DNA of 64,000 bases from Stigmatella erecta (GTDB taxonomy: Bacteria; Myxococcota; Myxococcia; Myxococcales; Myxococcaceae). How positions within the stretch are numbered: position 1 is the stretch's first letter; each line of letters begins with the position of its first letter. The notes beneath the pieces were generated by a model. That model was not told where the DNA came from. It saw only the letters and a list, made by a program, of their open reading frames with translations, and did not search any database. The stretch spans positions 62,001-126,000 of the forward strand of contig NZ_FOIJ01000009.1 of assembly GCF_900111745.1 (NCBI RefSeq), given 5' to 3'. The position numbers and the translations under genes were made by a program. Positions 1 to 9,011 of the stretch are shown in pieces.

Positions 1-2
1 AG

Positions 3-1211
3 CTCTACAAGCAGCTGTTCATGGTCGCGGGCTTCGACCGGTACTTCCAGATCGTCAAGTGCTTCCGGGACGAGGACCTGCGCCTGGACCGGCAGCCGGA
101 GTTCACGCAGATCGACGTGGAGATGAGCTTCGTCAACCAGGACGACATCTTCACCATGATCGAAGGGCTCATCCAGAAGCTGTGGAAGGAAGTGCTCGGC
201 GTGGACGTGCCCACGCCGTTCATGCGGATGAACTTCGACGAGTCCATGGCGAAGTACGGCAACGACAAGCCGGACCTGCGCTTCGGGCTGGAGCACATCG
301 TCCTGACGGACCTCATCCGCGAGCACGGCGAGGGCGGCGGGGTGCCGCTCATCTGGGAGGCGGTGCAGCACAAGGGCATCGTCAAGGCCATGGTCATCCC
401 CGCGGACAAGCCGCTCAGCCGCGCCGAGTCCGACAAGCTGGAGGAGTTCGCCAAGCAGGCCGGCGCCCGGGGCCTGGCGCGCGCCAAGGTGGGCGAGGGC
501 GGGGAGTGGACGCAGTCGCCGCTGGCGAAGACGATCTCCCCCGCGCTGCGGCAGGCCATCAACCAGGCGTGCAACGCGAAGACGGGCGACCTCATCCTGT
601 TCCAGTTCGGCCGCGAGTCGCTGGTGCACACGGTGATGGCCAACCTGCGCGTGCACGTGGCCAAGAAGCTGGGCCTCATCCCCGAGTACGGCAGCGGCGG
701 CAACTGGCGCTTCCTGTGGGTCGTCAACCCGCCCCTGTTCGAGTACGACGAGGACTCCAAGACGTGGGCGGCCGCGCACCACGCCTTCACCCGGCCGCAC
801 GACGGGGACGTGCAGTACCTGCTGACGGATCCGGGCCGCGTGAAGTGCCACCGCTATGACGTGGTGCTCAACGGCTTCGAGATCGGCGGCGGCTCCATCC
901 GGCTCCATGATCCGAAGGTCCAGGCGGAGGTCTTCAAGGCGCTCGGCATCGAGGAGGAGGAGGCCCGGACGAAGTTCGGCTTCCTGCTGGACGCGCTCAA
1001 GTACGGCGCGCCGCCGCACGGTGGCATCGCCCTGGGCATGGACCGGCTCGTCATGCTGCTGACCGGCGCGGAGTCCCTGCGCGATGTGATTCCGTTCCCC
1101 AAGTCGAAGACGGGCACGGACCTGATGACGGGCGCCCCGGGCGAGGTGGATGACCGGCAGCTCAAGGAGGTCCACGTCCGCTCCGCGCCGCCTCCCGCGC
1201 CGCAGAAGTAG
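3..1211 (+). CDS. aspS: aspartyl-tRNA synthetase, 3' part (5' end outside window)
   Basis: Charges tRNA-Asp with aspartate in the cytoplasm. The frame is open from base 3, so the N-terminal anticodon-binding domain lies outside the window and about 402 residues are visible. The class II motif 2 region (FRDEDLRLDRQPEF) begins near visible residue 20, a bacterial-type GAD insertion follows, and motif 3 (GIALGMDRLVMLL) lies near the C-terminus, followed by the usual FPKSKTGTDLMTGAP tail. The GAD insertion marks it as bacterial-type AspRS rather than the archaeal/eukaryotic form. Whether it is the discriminating or non-discriminating type cannot be told from this part. The next gene starts 6 bases downstream. 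Confidence 0.97.
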   Translation, partial: LYKQLFMVAGFDRYFQIVKCFRDEDLRLDRQPEFTQIDVEMSFVNQDDIFTMIEGLIQKLWKEVLGVDVPTPFMRMNFDESMAKYGNDKPDLRFGLEHIVLTDLIREHGEGGGVPLIWEAVQHKGIVKAMVIPADKPLSRAESDKLEEFAKQAGARGLARAKVGEGGEWTQSPLAKTISPALRQAINQACNAKTGDLILFQFGRESLVHTVMANLRVHVAKKLGLIPEYGSGGNWRFLWVVNPPLFEYDEDSKTWAAAHHAFTRPHDGDVQYLLTDPGRVKCHRYDVVLNGFEIGGGSIRLHDPKVQAEVFKALGIEEEEARTKFGFLLDALKYGAPPHGGIALGMDRLVMLLTGAESLRDVIPFPKSKTGTDLMTGAPGEVDDRQLKEVHVRSAPPPAPQK

Positions 1212-1217
1212 GTCCCC

Positions 1218-2105
1218 ATGCGGGTTTCCATCGTCGATGCCTTCACCCGGACGCCGGGTGCGGGCAACCGCGCGGGCGTGGTGCTGGAGGCCGGGCACCT
1301 GGAGGCCGCGGAGATGCAGCGGATCGCCGCTTGTGTGGCGGCCTCGGAGACGGCCTTCGCTGTCTCTGGGCCGGCCGAGGGCCGGGTCCAGCTGCGCTAC
1401 TTCTCCCCTGGCAAGGAGATCGCCTTCTGCGGCCATGCGACCGTGGCGGCCCTCCACCTGATGAGCGAGCAGGGGCTGCTGCCGCGCCAGGGGGAGTGCC
1501 AGCTCGGCTGTGCCGCGGGCTCCTTCCGCGTCGAGCTGGAGCCCGTGGACGCGCGGCACAGCCGGGCCTGGATCGTCACGCCGCAGTACCCCTGGACGCC
1601 GAGCCCCCTGCCCCTCGAGACGCTGATGCCCCTGCTGGGGGGAACGGCGCGGATGGTGGACAGCTCGCTGCCGGTGCTGTTCTCGGGCCACAGCCTCTTC
1701 GTGCCCATGGCGCGCCGCGACGAGCTCTGGACGCTGAGCCCTCGGACGGGACCGCTGGCCGAGGCCACGGTGCGTCATGGCATCCAGGGGGTATTCCTGT
1801 TCACCCGGGAGACGGTGGAGGCTGGCCACGCGGCCCAGTCGCGCTACTTCGCACCGGCGGTGGGCATCCCCGAGGACCCCGTGACGGGCTCCGCCAGCGG
1901 GCTCCTGGCCAGCTACCTCATGACGCACGGCGTTCTGAAGGCGCCGGGCCCCGGGGAGCGGCTGCGCGCGCGGGTGGAGCAGGGGGATGCCATGGGCAAG
2001 CCGGGCCGGGTGGAGCTGGAGGCCCTGGGCGGCCCGGCCGGGGAAAGCCGGGTGCGCATCGGCGGGGTGGCGGTGACGGTGCTGGAGGGGGAGCTGCGCG
2101 CCTGA
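1218..2105 (+). CDS. PhzF family isomerase-like protein
   Basis: A 295-residue protein of the PhzF/diaminopimelate-epimerase fold. Family hallmarks are visible: the N-terminal VDAFTRTPGAGNRAGVV block, SETAF around residues 43-47 with the presumed catalytic Glu44, the CGHATVAALH loop near residue 75, and DPVTGSASG near residue 219. PhzF proper isomerises a phenazine precursor, but most family members have unknown substrates and no other phenazine genes are present. It lies 6 bases after aspS and may be co-transcribed. Family is sure; substrate is unknown. Confidence 0.9.
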   Translation: MRVSIVDAFTRTPGAGNRAGVVLEAGHLEAAEMQRIAACVAASETAFAVSGPAEGRVQLRYFSPGKEIAFCGHATVAALHLMSEQGLLPRQGECQLGCAAGSFRVELEPVDARHSRAWIVTPQYPWTPSPLPLETLMPLLGGTARMVDSSLPVLFSGHSLFVPMARRDELWTLSPRTGPLAEATVRHGIQGVFLFTRETVEAGHAAQSRYFAPAVGIPEDPVTGSASGLLASYLMTHGVLKAPGPGERLRARVEQGDAMGKPGRVELEALGGPAGESRVRIGGVAVTVLEGELRA

Positions 2106-2195
2106 GCCCCGGGGGCCCCTGAAGTGCGCTGGGCGTATCTCCGCGGGGTCAGGGTATGGTAACGCCCCGCTATCAGGCAGGAGGAGAGCGGCTGA

Positions 2196-3119
2196 ATGAA
2201 GACGTTCCTCGTGGTCAACCCGCGTAGCGCCGGGGGTCAGACGGGCAAGCGCTGGGCGGAGCTCTCCGCCCAGGTGAGCCGGGCCATCGGCGAGTTCGGG
2301 CACGGGTTCACCGAGGGCGCCATGGACGCGGCGCGGATTGCCCGGAAGGCCGTGCAGGAGGGCTACGAGTGCGTCGTCGCGGTGGGCGGGGACGGCACCA
2401 TCAACGAGGTGCTCAACGGCTTCTTCCACGAGGGGCGCGCCATCAACCCGCGCGCGGCCCTGGGCATCATCCCCCGGGGGACGGGGGGCGACTTCCGGCG
2501 CGCCTTCGGGTGGGACCTGGAGCTGGACTCGGCGCTGGCGCGGCTGCGCTCCGCGCACACGGAGCCCTTCGACGTGGGGTTCGTGGAGTACGTCAACCAC
2601 GAGGGCAAGCCGGAGCAGCGCTACTTCGCCAACATCGCCTCGTTCGGCGTGAGCGCGGTGGTGGCGCACGAGGTGAATACCAGCAGCAAGGCGCTGGGCG
2701 GGAACCTGAGCTTCATGTGGGGGACGGTGAAGGGGCTGGTCAAATATTCCGCGCCCAAGGTGCGCATCCGCGCGGATGCGGGCTCGCAGGATCCGGTGTC
2801 CGTCACCGTGGTGGCGGTGGCCAACGGGCGCTACTTCGGCAGCGGCATGTGCGTGGCGCCGGGCGCGCTGACGCACGATGGGCTCTTCGACGTCACCGTT
2901 TGGAGCGGCTACGGGCTGAATGACTTTCTCTTCAAGTCCAAGGGCATCTACAACGGCCAGCACGTGACGTGGAAGGGCACCCGGCAGCTCCAGTGCCGCT
3001 CGTTCGAGGCGGAGAGCGAGAATGGCCAGGAGGTGCTCATCGAGGTGGATGGAGAAGTGCCCGGCCGCCTGCCCGCGAGGATGACGATCCTGCCCGGGGC
3101 CATCCGGCTCAAGGTGTAA
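2196..3119 (+). CDS. diacylglycerol kinase-family lipid kinase (YegS/BmrU-like)
   Basis: Predicted to phosphorylate a lipid such as diacylglycerol using ATP. The 307-residue length is normal for the family. The nucleotide-binding GGDGT motif is at residues 64-68 (VGGDGTINEVLNGF), and GTGGDFRRAF near residue 96 is the second conserved block. The C-terminal part is the usual all-beta lipid kinase domain. A strong Shine-Dalgarno site (GGAGGAG, about 2180-2186) precedes the ATG. The real substrate (diacylglycerol, sphingosine-like or other lipid) is not readable from sequence. Confidence 0.92.
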   Translation: MKTFLVVNPRSAGGQTGKRWAELSAQVSRAIGEFGHGFTEGAMDAARIARKAVQEGYECVVAVGGDGTINEVLNGFFHEGRAINPRAALGIIPRGTGGDFRRAFGWDLELDSALARLRSAHTEPFDVGFVEYVNHEGKPEQRYFANIASFGVSAVVAHEVNTSSKALGGNLSFMWGTVKGLVKYSAPKVRIRADAGSQDPVSVTVVAVANGRYFGSGMCVAPGALTHDGLFDVTVWSGYGLNDFLFKSKGIYNGQHVTWKGTRQLQCRSFEAESENGQEVLIEVDGEVPGRLPARMTILPGAIRLKV

Positions 3120-3227
3120 CGCCTTCTCTGGACGGCAGCCAGGGGCCAGAGGGTTCTCTCTGGGGTTGAGCACTACCCAAGAGGAGGGGCTGACACAGAG
3201 AAACTCAAGGCGTAGGGTGGCCCTCAC

Positions 3228-4637
3228 ATGAGCGGCCTACCTCGACAGCCATGCCCGGAAGCTGCATCTCCAGATGCCCTCGTGCCTGGCACGGTGCTGG
3301 GGTCTTGGCGCCTGTCTGGGCGGGTGGGACGGGGCACGTACGGCGCCGTGTACCGAGTGGAGCAGGAGGGCGCAGCGGCAGTGGGGGCGCTGAAGCTGGC
3401 GCTGCATCCCAGGGACGAGCGATTCGAGCGGGAGGCGGAGCTGTTGTCGCGGATTCACCACCCCCGCGTGCCGAGGTTGCTGGGCCGGGGCGAATGGGTG
3501 GGGGGTCCTTGGAACATGCCGTACCCCTATCTGGTGATGGAATGGGTGGAGGGGATGCCCCTCTATGACTGGGCCCGCCTGCGGAGCCCCACCTCCCGGC
3601 AGGTCCTCCACGTCCTGGCCCAGCTGGCGCGAGCACTGGAGGCCACTCACAGGGCCAAGGGGCTCCACCGGGATATCAAGGGCGACAATGTCCGGGTGGG
3701 ACCGGCGGGAGAGGCCTGGTTGATGGACTTCGGATGCGGAACGTACGCGGGCGCTCGGCCATTGACGGAGGGGCCGCTGGCACCCGGGACGCGGCTTTAC
3801 CGGAGCCCCCAGGCATTGCGTCACCTGTGGACTCACCGGAAGCGAGGCGGTGCCTACGCGGCGAGTGCTGAGGACGACGTGTACGCGCTGGGCGTCCTGG
3901 CTTATCGGGTGGTGACGGGGACGTATCCGCCCCCCGGGACGGACCTGGAGGCGAAACAAGCCAGACGACAAGGCGGCAGGGCGGGACGTCCCCCCGCGCA
4001 CGTGCTCAATCGCTGGGTGAGCCCTGAACTGTCCGCGCTCATTGAGCGGATGCTGGCCGACCGGCCCGGTCAGAGAGGGGCTGCGAGCGAGTGGGCAGAG
4101 CTCCTGGAGCGGGTTGCCGCCAGGGCAGGGGTGGCCGCAGACCTTCCTCTGGAGGGTGCGGTGGAACGCATCGCTCCAGCGGTGCAAGCCGCCGCCCGCT
4201 CACGGGAGGTGCCCCAGCGGCGGGGAGGGACCCTGGCAGTTCCAGCGGGAGTCGTCGCAGGGGCCTACCTCGTGATGGCTTTGTCCGCTCCTTACATTCC
4301 GGATGAGTCGTGGATGGCCACGCCCGATGCGGGCCTGGAGGAGGGGAGGGTGGGGTTGGCGGACGCCGCGGCGGAGACCTCGTCTCTTTTCATGATTGGG
4401 CACGGCACTGCGGAGGCATCCCGCAGTGCCGTGGCGCTCGATATGCCAAAGGGTCCGCTCAAAGGACAGAAGCGGCCCCCGTGCCGTCCCCGATGGGAGG
4501 TCGAAGTCAACAAGGCGTGTTGGAGCCAGGTCGGAACGGTCTCCCCGCCCTGCGGCGCCGAAGGCTATGAGTGGAAAGGCTTTTGCTACATGCCAGTCAT
4601 TGCGCCCGAGAGGCCCAATACCTCGGATGGCCGGTAA
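3228..4637 (+). CDS. transmembrane Ser/Thr protein kinase with Cys-rich outer tail
   Basis: A 469-residue Hanks-type kinase. The glycine loop is GRVGRGTYGAVY (31-42), the ATP-anchoring lysine is probably Lys56, the catalytic loop HRDIKGDN is at 147-154 and DFG at 167-169, so all catalytic residues are present. A hydrophobic segment around 336-358 is the only membrane span, which places about 110 C-terminal residues outside the cytoplasm. That tail ends in a Cys/Trp-rich block (four Cys in about 45 residues, including PPCGAEGYEWKGFCY). Cys-rich tails of this kind resemble those of other myxobacterial kinases and may sense an envelope ligand (inference). The 3' end overlaps the convergent asnB gene by 52 bases. 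Confidence 0.9.
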   Translation: MSGLPRQPCPEAASPDALVPGTVLGSWRLSGRVGRGTYGAVYRVEQEGAAAVGALKLALHPRDERFEREAELLSRIHHPRVPRLLGRGEWVGGPWNMPYPYLVMEWVEGMPLYDWARLRSPTSRQVLHVLAQLARALEATHRAKGLHRDIKGDNVRVGPAGEAWLMDFGCGTYAGARPLTEGPLAPGTRLYRSPQALRHLWTHRKRGGAYAASAEDDVYALGVLAYRVVTGTYPPPGTDLEAKQARRQGGRAGRPPAHVLNRWVSPELSALIERMLADRPGQRGAASEWAELLERVAARAGVAADLPLEGAVERIAPAVQAAARSREVPQRRGGTLAVPAGVVAGAYLVMALSAPYIPDESWMATPDAGLEEGRVGLADAAAETSSLFMIGHGTAEASRSAVALDMPKGPLKGQKRPPCRPRWEVEVNKACWSQVGTVSPPCGAEGYEWKGFCYMPVIAPERPNTSDGR

Positions 4638-6460
4638 CTCCTCGCCTCCACTTTCACGCCGTAGTCCTCGAGCCACGCGTTGAACATCAACACCTGTTCC
4701 ATGGAAGGCCTCGCCCAGGAGGACGCATTCCCCAAGGGCTCCTGCGCGAGCAGTGGCCTCACCGGGGTTCCGGCCTTCTCCATCAGCCCGGTGAACTGCT
4801 GGTGCAGGAGGCGCGTGTACTCGGGATCCTTCGTGGAGGGGTAGGGGCTCTTGCGCCGCTCCAGCACGGACTTCGGCAGCAAGTCCGCCGCCGCCGCCCG
4901 CAGGAGGCTCTTCTCCCTGCCGTCGAAGGTCTTCATCGCCCAGGGAACGTTGAACAGGTACTCCACCAGGCGGTGGTCGCAGAACGGCACGCGCACCTCC
5001 AGACCCGTGGCCATGCTCGTGCGGTCCTTGCGGTCGAGGAGAATCTGCAGGAAGCGCGTGAGGTGCAGGTAGAACACCTCGCGCATGCGCCGCTCCAGCC
5101 CGGTCTCCCCCTCCAGCCGGGGCACCTCGGCGAGCGCCTCTTCGTAGCGCGCCTGGATGTATTCCTTCACGCCGAGCCGCCGCAGCAGGCCCGGCGCCAG
5201 GGCGTCCTGGAGCGAGCCAAAGAGATGCAACGCTGCGGTCTGCCACGGGAAGGTGGGGGCCGCGATGACCTGGGGATCATGGAACCAGGAGTAGCCGCCG
5301 AATACTTCGTCCGCCGACTCGCCGGAGAGCGCCACGGTGGAGTGCTGACGGATGGCGCGGAAGAGCAGGTACATCGACGGATCCATGTCCCCCATGCTGA
5401 TGGGCAGGTCCCTCGCGTGCAGCACGGCGGCACGGATGTGGGGCGCCGCGAGGTCGCCCGCCGACAGAACGATGTCGGTGTGGTGGGACTGAACATGCGC
5501 GGCCACGTCCTTCACGAAGGGCGCGTCGGGCGTGGCGCGTAACTCGTCGGGGGTGAAGTCCCGCGCGTTGTTGGCGAAGTCCACGGCGAACGAGCGCACG
5601 GGCCCGGCCCCCTGGGCGGTCAGGGCCCGCTGGGAAAGCGCGGTGATGACGCTGGAGTCCAGCCCCCCGGACAGCAGCGTGCACAGCGGAACATCGGCGA
5701 TGAGCTGGCGCGAGACGATGTCCTCGAGCAGCTTACGGACGGTGCGCACCGTGGTCTTCAGATCATCGGTGTGCGGCCATGCCGCGAGCTTCCAGTAGGC
5801 CCGCTCCCGGAGGCCGCCGCGCGTCACCGTCACCATGTGGCCCGGGCGCACCTCGCGCATGCCCCGGAAGATGGCCTCGCCCGGCGTCTTGATGAAGGAG
5901 AGCAGCTCGCGCAGGCCGTCCTCGTTCACCTCGGCCCGCACCTCCGGGTGCGCGAGAATCGCCTTGGGTTCCGAGCCGAACAGCACGCCGTGGGGCGTGG
6001 GCAGGTAGTACAGGGGCTTGATGCCCATGCGGTCGCGCACGAGCAGCAGCGCCTGTTCGCGCACGTCCCACAGGGCGAAGGCGAACATGCCATTGAGGCG
6101 CTCGGGGAGAGCGGTTCCCCAGTGCCGGTAGGCTTCGAGGACAACCTCGGTGTCGCTCTGCGTCCGGAACGAGTGGCCGAGCGACACGAGTTCCGCCCTC
6201 AGCTCCCGGAAGTTGTAGACCTCGCCGGTATAGACGAGCACCGCCGCGGTCTTGCCATTCTCCCCGGTGGTCATGGGCTGGCGTCCACCCTCGAGGTCGA
6301 TGATGGACAGGCGCCGGTGCCCCAGGGCGGCATGGGAGTCCAACCACAACCCGGAATCGTCAGGGCCCCGGTTGTGCAGTGTCTGCGTCATCCCCTCCGC
6401 GATGGCGCGCTCCCGTGTCAGGTTCCGCTCAAAGTCAATCCATCCCGCGATTCCGCACAT
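4586..6460 (-). CDS. asnB: asparagine synthase (glutamine-hydrolysing)
   Basis: Makes asparagine from aspartate, ATP and glutamine. The 624-residue protein begins MCGIAGWIDF, leaving Cys2 as the glutaminase nucleophile after Met removal, followed by NRGPDDSG and the class II amidotransferase domain. The C-terminal synthetase domain carries the pyrophosphate loop LLSGGLDSSV near residue 260 and later SGESADEVFGGY. It is close to the usual AsnB length. The gene stands alone on the minus strand and its last 52 bases overlap the 3' end of the kinase gene. Related amidotransferases in secondary metabolism look similar, but no such cluster is visible, so primary asparagine synthesis is the simplest reading. 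Confidence 0.94.
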   Translation of the reverse strand: MCGIAGWIDFERNLTRERAIAEGMTQTLHNRGPDDSGLWLDSHAALGHRRLSIIDLEGGRQPMTTGENGKTAAVLVYTGEVYNFRELRAELVSLGHSFRTQSDTEVVLEAYRHWGTALPERLNGMFAFALWDVREQALLLVRDRMGIKPLYYLPTPHGVLFGSEPKAILAHPEVRAEVNEDGLRELLSFIKTPGEAIFRGMREVRPGHMVTVTRGGLRERAYWKLAAWPHTDDLKTTVRTVRKLLEDIVSRQLIADVPLCTLLSGGLDSSVITALSQRALTAQGAGPVRSFAVDFANNARDFTPDELRATPDAPFVKDVAAHVQSHHTDIVLSAGDLAAPHIRAAVLHARDLPISMGDMDPSMYLLFRAIRQHSTVALSGESADEVFGGYSWFHDPQVIAAPTFPWQTAALHLFGSLQDALAPGLLRRLGVKEYIQARYEEALAEVPRLEGETGLERRMREVFYLHLTRFLQILLDRKDRTSMATGLEVRVPFCDHRLVEYLFNVPWAMKTFDGREKSLLRAAAADLLPKSVLERRKSPYPSTKDPEYTRLLHQQFTGLMEKAGTPVRPLLAQEPLGNASSWARPSMEQVLMFNAWLEDYGVKVEARSYRPSEVLGLSGAMTGM

Positions 6461-6655
6461 GCTTGCTCCCCCCCGGTCAGCCGTTGAGCCCGCAGCCGGT
6501 GGGGCCGCGGATCATCCACGTGGGAGGCGATAATCGTGTCCGGTGCGGCATGCATCGCGGAGTTCACGAACCCCGGGGAGGGTTGTGTGAAATCACGCAT
6601 GCCTAAGGCCAGCGATGTACCATGCTCCCTCCCTTTTTCGTGGATGGATGGACGC

Positions 6656-7159
6656 ATGCTTCGTACGGCCCTGACTGCACCCTGGTTGGCTCTGTTGTTC
6701 TTGGTTTCCACGGCATGTGCCCATGACGCGGCCCAGGGGACCGCCGCACAGGACGAGGCGGCGCTTCACGAACTCGTGGCGGTTCAGGCCGATGCCTGGA
6801 ACCGGGGCGATGCGGCGGTCTGGTCCAAGGACTTCACCGAAGACGCGACCTTCATCAACATCGTGGGAAGCGTTTTCGAGGGGCGTGCCCAGATCGAGGA
6901 GCGGCACGCCGCCATCTTCGCCACCGTCTTCAAGGGAAGCAAAACCCAGGTGACGGTGCAGAGGATCCTGTTTCCCGAGGCGGGCATCGCCGTGGTGGAT
7001 GCGGTCCACGAGGTGACGGGGCACACCCGGCTTCCTCCGGGAGTGCAGAACACCGAGGCCGGGCTGCTGCGAACCCGGATGCGGTACGTGATGAAGCGGA
7101 CCTCCGGGCAATGGAGGATTGTCGCGGGGCAGAACACGGACGTGAAACCCGCGCCCTGA
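6656..7159 (+). CDS. small lipoprotein with DUF4440/SnoaL-like (NTF2-fold) domain
   Basis: A 167-residue exported protein. The ATG at 6656 is chosen because it begins a clean signal peptide (MLRTALTAPWLALLFLVSTAC) ending at a plausible lipidated Cys; the reading frame is open upstream to 6536, but that extension would bury the signal. The mature part (LVAVQADAWNRGDAAVWSKDFTEDATFINI) is typical of the SgcJ/EcaC/DUF4440 group of NTF2-fold proteins, which form small cavities and sometimes bind or turn over small molecules. No catalytic role can be assigned. It is divergent from asnB across a 195-base gap. Confidence 0.8.
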   Translation: MLRTALTAPWLALLFLVSTACAHDAAQGTAAQDEAALHELVAVQADAWNRGDAAVWSKDFTEDATFINIVGSVFEGRAQIEERHAAIFATVFKGSKTQVTVQRILFPEAGIAVVDAVHEVTGHTRLPPGVQNTEAGLLRTRMRYVMKRTSGQWRIVAGQNTDVKPAP

Positions 7160-7165
7160 GGAAGG

Positions 7166-7205
7166 CCCTGCCTTGCCAGACAGGTCTTCCGTTGACAGGG
7201 CAGGG
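7166..7205 (+). terminator. possible stem-loop terminator
   Basis: CCCTGCC (7166-7172) pairs with GGCAGGG (7199-7205), just after the stop of the DUF4440-like gene. The following bases (GTTGT) are only weakly T-rich and the loop is long, so this is a tentative call. Confidence 0.35.
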
Positions 7206-7281
7206 GTTGTCCTGAAGAAGGTCATCTGGGAGACAGTGCCCCCTGCCGGTGGCTTGGTCTGCTTGGAGATGCGGCAGTCAG

Positions 7282-8877
7282 ATGCGTGGCATGACCAAGC
7301 TTTCTTTGTCCGTGGTGGTGGGTGCTCTCTGTCTTGTCAGTTGCGGTGAGGAGGCACCCCCGCCGGAGACCGTGGATCGCGAAACGCGCGTCAACGGCCA
7401 CATGGAGTCGCTGCGCGCGGACAGCGCGGCGCTCGAGGCTTTCCTCCGGGAGATGCCCAAGGGGGGCGATCTGCACTCCCATACCTCGGGGGCCATCACC
7501 ACCGAGAAGCTCATCCAGTGGGGGGCCGAGGATGGCGCGTGCGTGGATACCTCCACGTACGTGGCCAGCAATCCCTGCGCGAACAACACGGTCCCCCTCG
7601 CCAACGCGATGGGGGACAGCGCTTTCTACGCCCAGGTGCTCGGCGCCTGGTCGATGGAGGGCTTCTCCGGGCCGCTGCTCGATGCGCACCAGCACTTCTT
7701 CGACGCGTTTGGCAAATACGGCGCCGTGCAGACCGCGGCGCGGGGCGATGACATCTTCGCCGACGTCCTGTCCACCGCGGGCCGCAACCGGCAAATCTAC
7801 GTGGAGTTGATGCAGGGATTCGGTGCGGGCACGGGGGGCAACATCGCGATGCGCCTTTTCACCCCGGCCGATCCGTGGGACGCGGCGACGCTGCTGGCCA
7901 AGCGCGAGCAGATCCTCAATGATCCGGCCTTCCGGCCGGCGATCGAGGCCCAGGCCGCCAGCATCGCGGGGTTTCTGAGTGGCGCCCGCCAGCTCATGGG
8001 CTGTGGCACCGCCAACCCCGATCCCGGCTGTGACGTGGAGGTACGGCTGATCGCCTCGGCCAACCGCACGGCGGAGCGGGCCTCCGTGTTCGGCCAGTGG
8101 GTGTATGCCTATGAGCTGGCGCAGGTGGTGCCTGAGATGGTGGGCATCAACCTGGTCTCCCCGGAGGAGAACCCGAAGTCGCTCGCCTTCTACTCCGACG
8201 AGATGTTCGCCCTGGGCACGCTGGATGACTTCAATGACGGCCAGCCTGGCCGCAAGACCGTCCACATCTCCTTGCACGCGGGAGAGCTCATCCCCGAGGT
8301 GTTGCCGCCCGAGGCGCAGGGCCATCTGACCTTCCACATCCGCGAGGCCGTGGAGAAGGCTCACGCGGAGCGCATCGGCCACAGCGTGGACGTCATGCGC
8401 GAGACGGCGGGGGACGGGGCGGAGGACCTTCTGAGGGACATGCACGAGGCGGGGGTGATGGTGGAGATCTGCCTCACGTCGAACCGCGTTCTGCTCGGGG
8501 TCTCGGGCGCCCAGCACCCGCTCTCCAGGTATCTGGAGCAGGAGGTGCCCGTCACCCTGGCGACGGATGATCAGGGCATCCTGCGCGGGTCCATCACCGA
8601 GGAGTACGTCGCCGCCGCCACCGACCAGCGCCTGGACTACAAGACGCTGAAGTACATGGCGCGGGTCAGCCTGCAACACGCCTTCGTCGAGGGCGAGAGC
8701 CTCTGGACGGACCGCACCGCTTACGGGAAGCCGGTGAGCGACTGCGCCCAGGACGCGCTGGGGGCGGCGCAGGTCTCGGCCGCGTGCGAGCGCTACCTCT
8801 CCGCCCACAAGAAGGCCGGGCTCCAGTGGAAGCTGGAGGGCCAGTTGGCTGCCTTCGAGGATGGCATCGTGCAGTGA
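7282..8877 (+). CDS. adenosine deaminase-like metallohydrolase, predicted lipoprotein
   Basis: A protein of about 530 residues of the amidohydrolase superfamily that resembles adenosine deaminases of the ADA2/CECR1 kind. Metal and substrate motifs occur in order: DLHSHTSGAI (HxH), ISLHAGE, RIGHSVD and LATDDQGIL. The N-terminus (MTKLSLSVVVGALCLVSCGEE, with Cys in a lipobox) predicts export and lipid anchoring. The ATG at 7282 has GGAG 13 bases upstream; ATG 7291 is an equally good start, while the GTG at 7249 would spoil the signal. An exported nucleoside deaminase could scavenge purines from lysed prey (inference). Substrate specificity is uncertain. Confidence 0.82.
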   Translation: MRGMTKLSLSVVVGALCLVSCGEEAPPPETVDRETRVNGHMESLRADSAALEAFLREMPKGGDLHSHTSGAITTEKLIQWGAEDGACVDTSTYVASNPCANNTVPLANAMGDSAFYAQVLGAWSMEGFSGPLLDAHQHFFDAFGKYGAVQTAARGDDIFADVLSTAGRNRQIYVELMQGFGAGTGGNIAMRLFTPADPWDAATLLAKREQILNDPAFRPAIEAQAASIAGFLSGARQLMGCGTANPDPGCDVEVRLIASANRTAERASVFGQWVYAYELAQVVPEMVGINLVSPEENPKSLAFYSDEMFALGTLDDFNDGQPGRKTVHISLHAGELIPEVLPPEAQGHLTFHIREAVEKAHAERIGHSVDVMRETAGDGAEDLLRDMHEAGVMVEICLTSNRVLLGVSGAQHPLSRYLEQEVPVTLATDDQGILRGSITEEYVAAATDQRLDYKTLKYMARVSLQHAFVEGESLWTDRTAYGKPVSDCAQDALGAAQVSAACERYLSAHKKAGLQWKLEGQLAAFEDGIVQ

Positions 8878-8884
8878 GGCCCCG

Positions 8885-8903
8885 CCGCCCGTCTGAAGGG
8901 CGG
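8885..8903 (+). terminator. stem-loop after the deaminase-like gene
   Basis: CCGCCC (8885-8890) pairs with GGGCGG (8898-8903) around a 7-base loop, 8 bases after the stop codon. There is no T-tract, which is common for hairpins in very GC-rich genomes. Confidence 0.45.
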
Positions 8904-9011
8904 GCAGGCAACTCAGAGAGTTGGCTCATCCGGACCCAACCTGGTGCATTGTATGGGTACCCGCGTTAATCCCTGCGGGTACGCATCGTCTTGTGCCCGG
9001 TTGGAGCCGCC

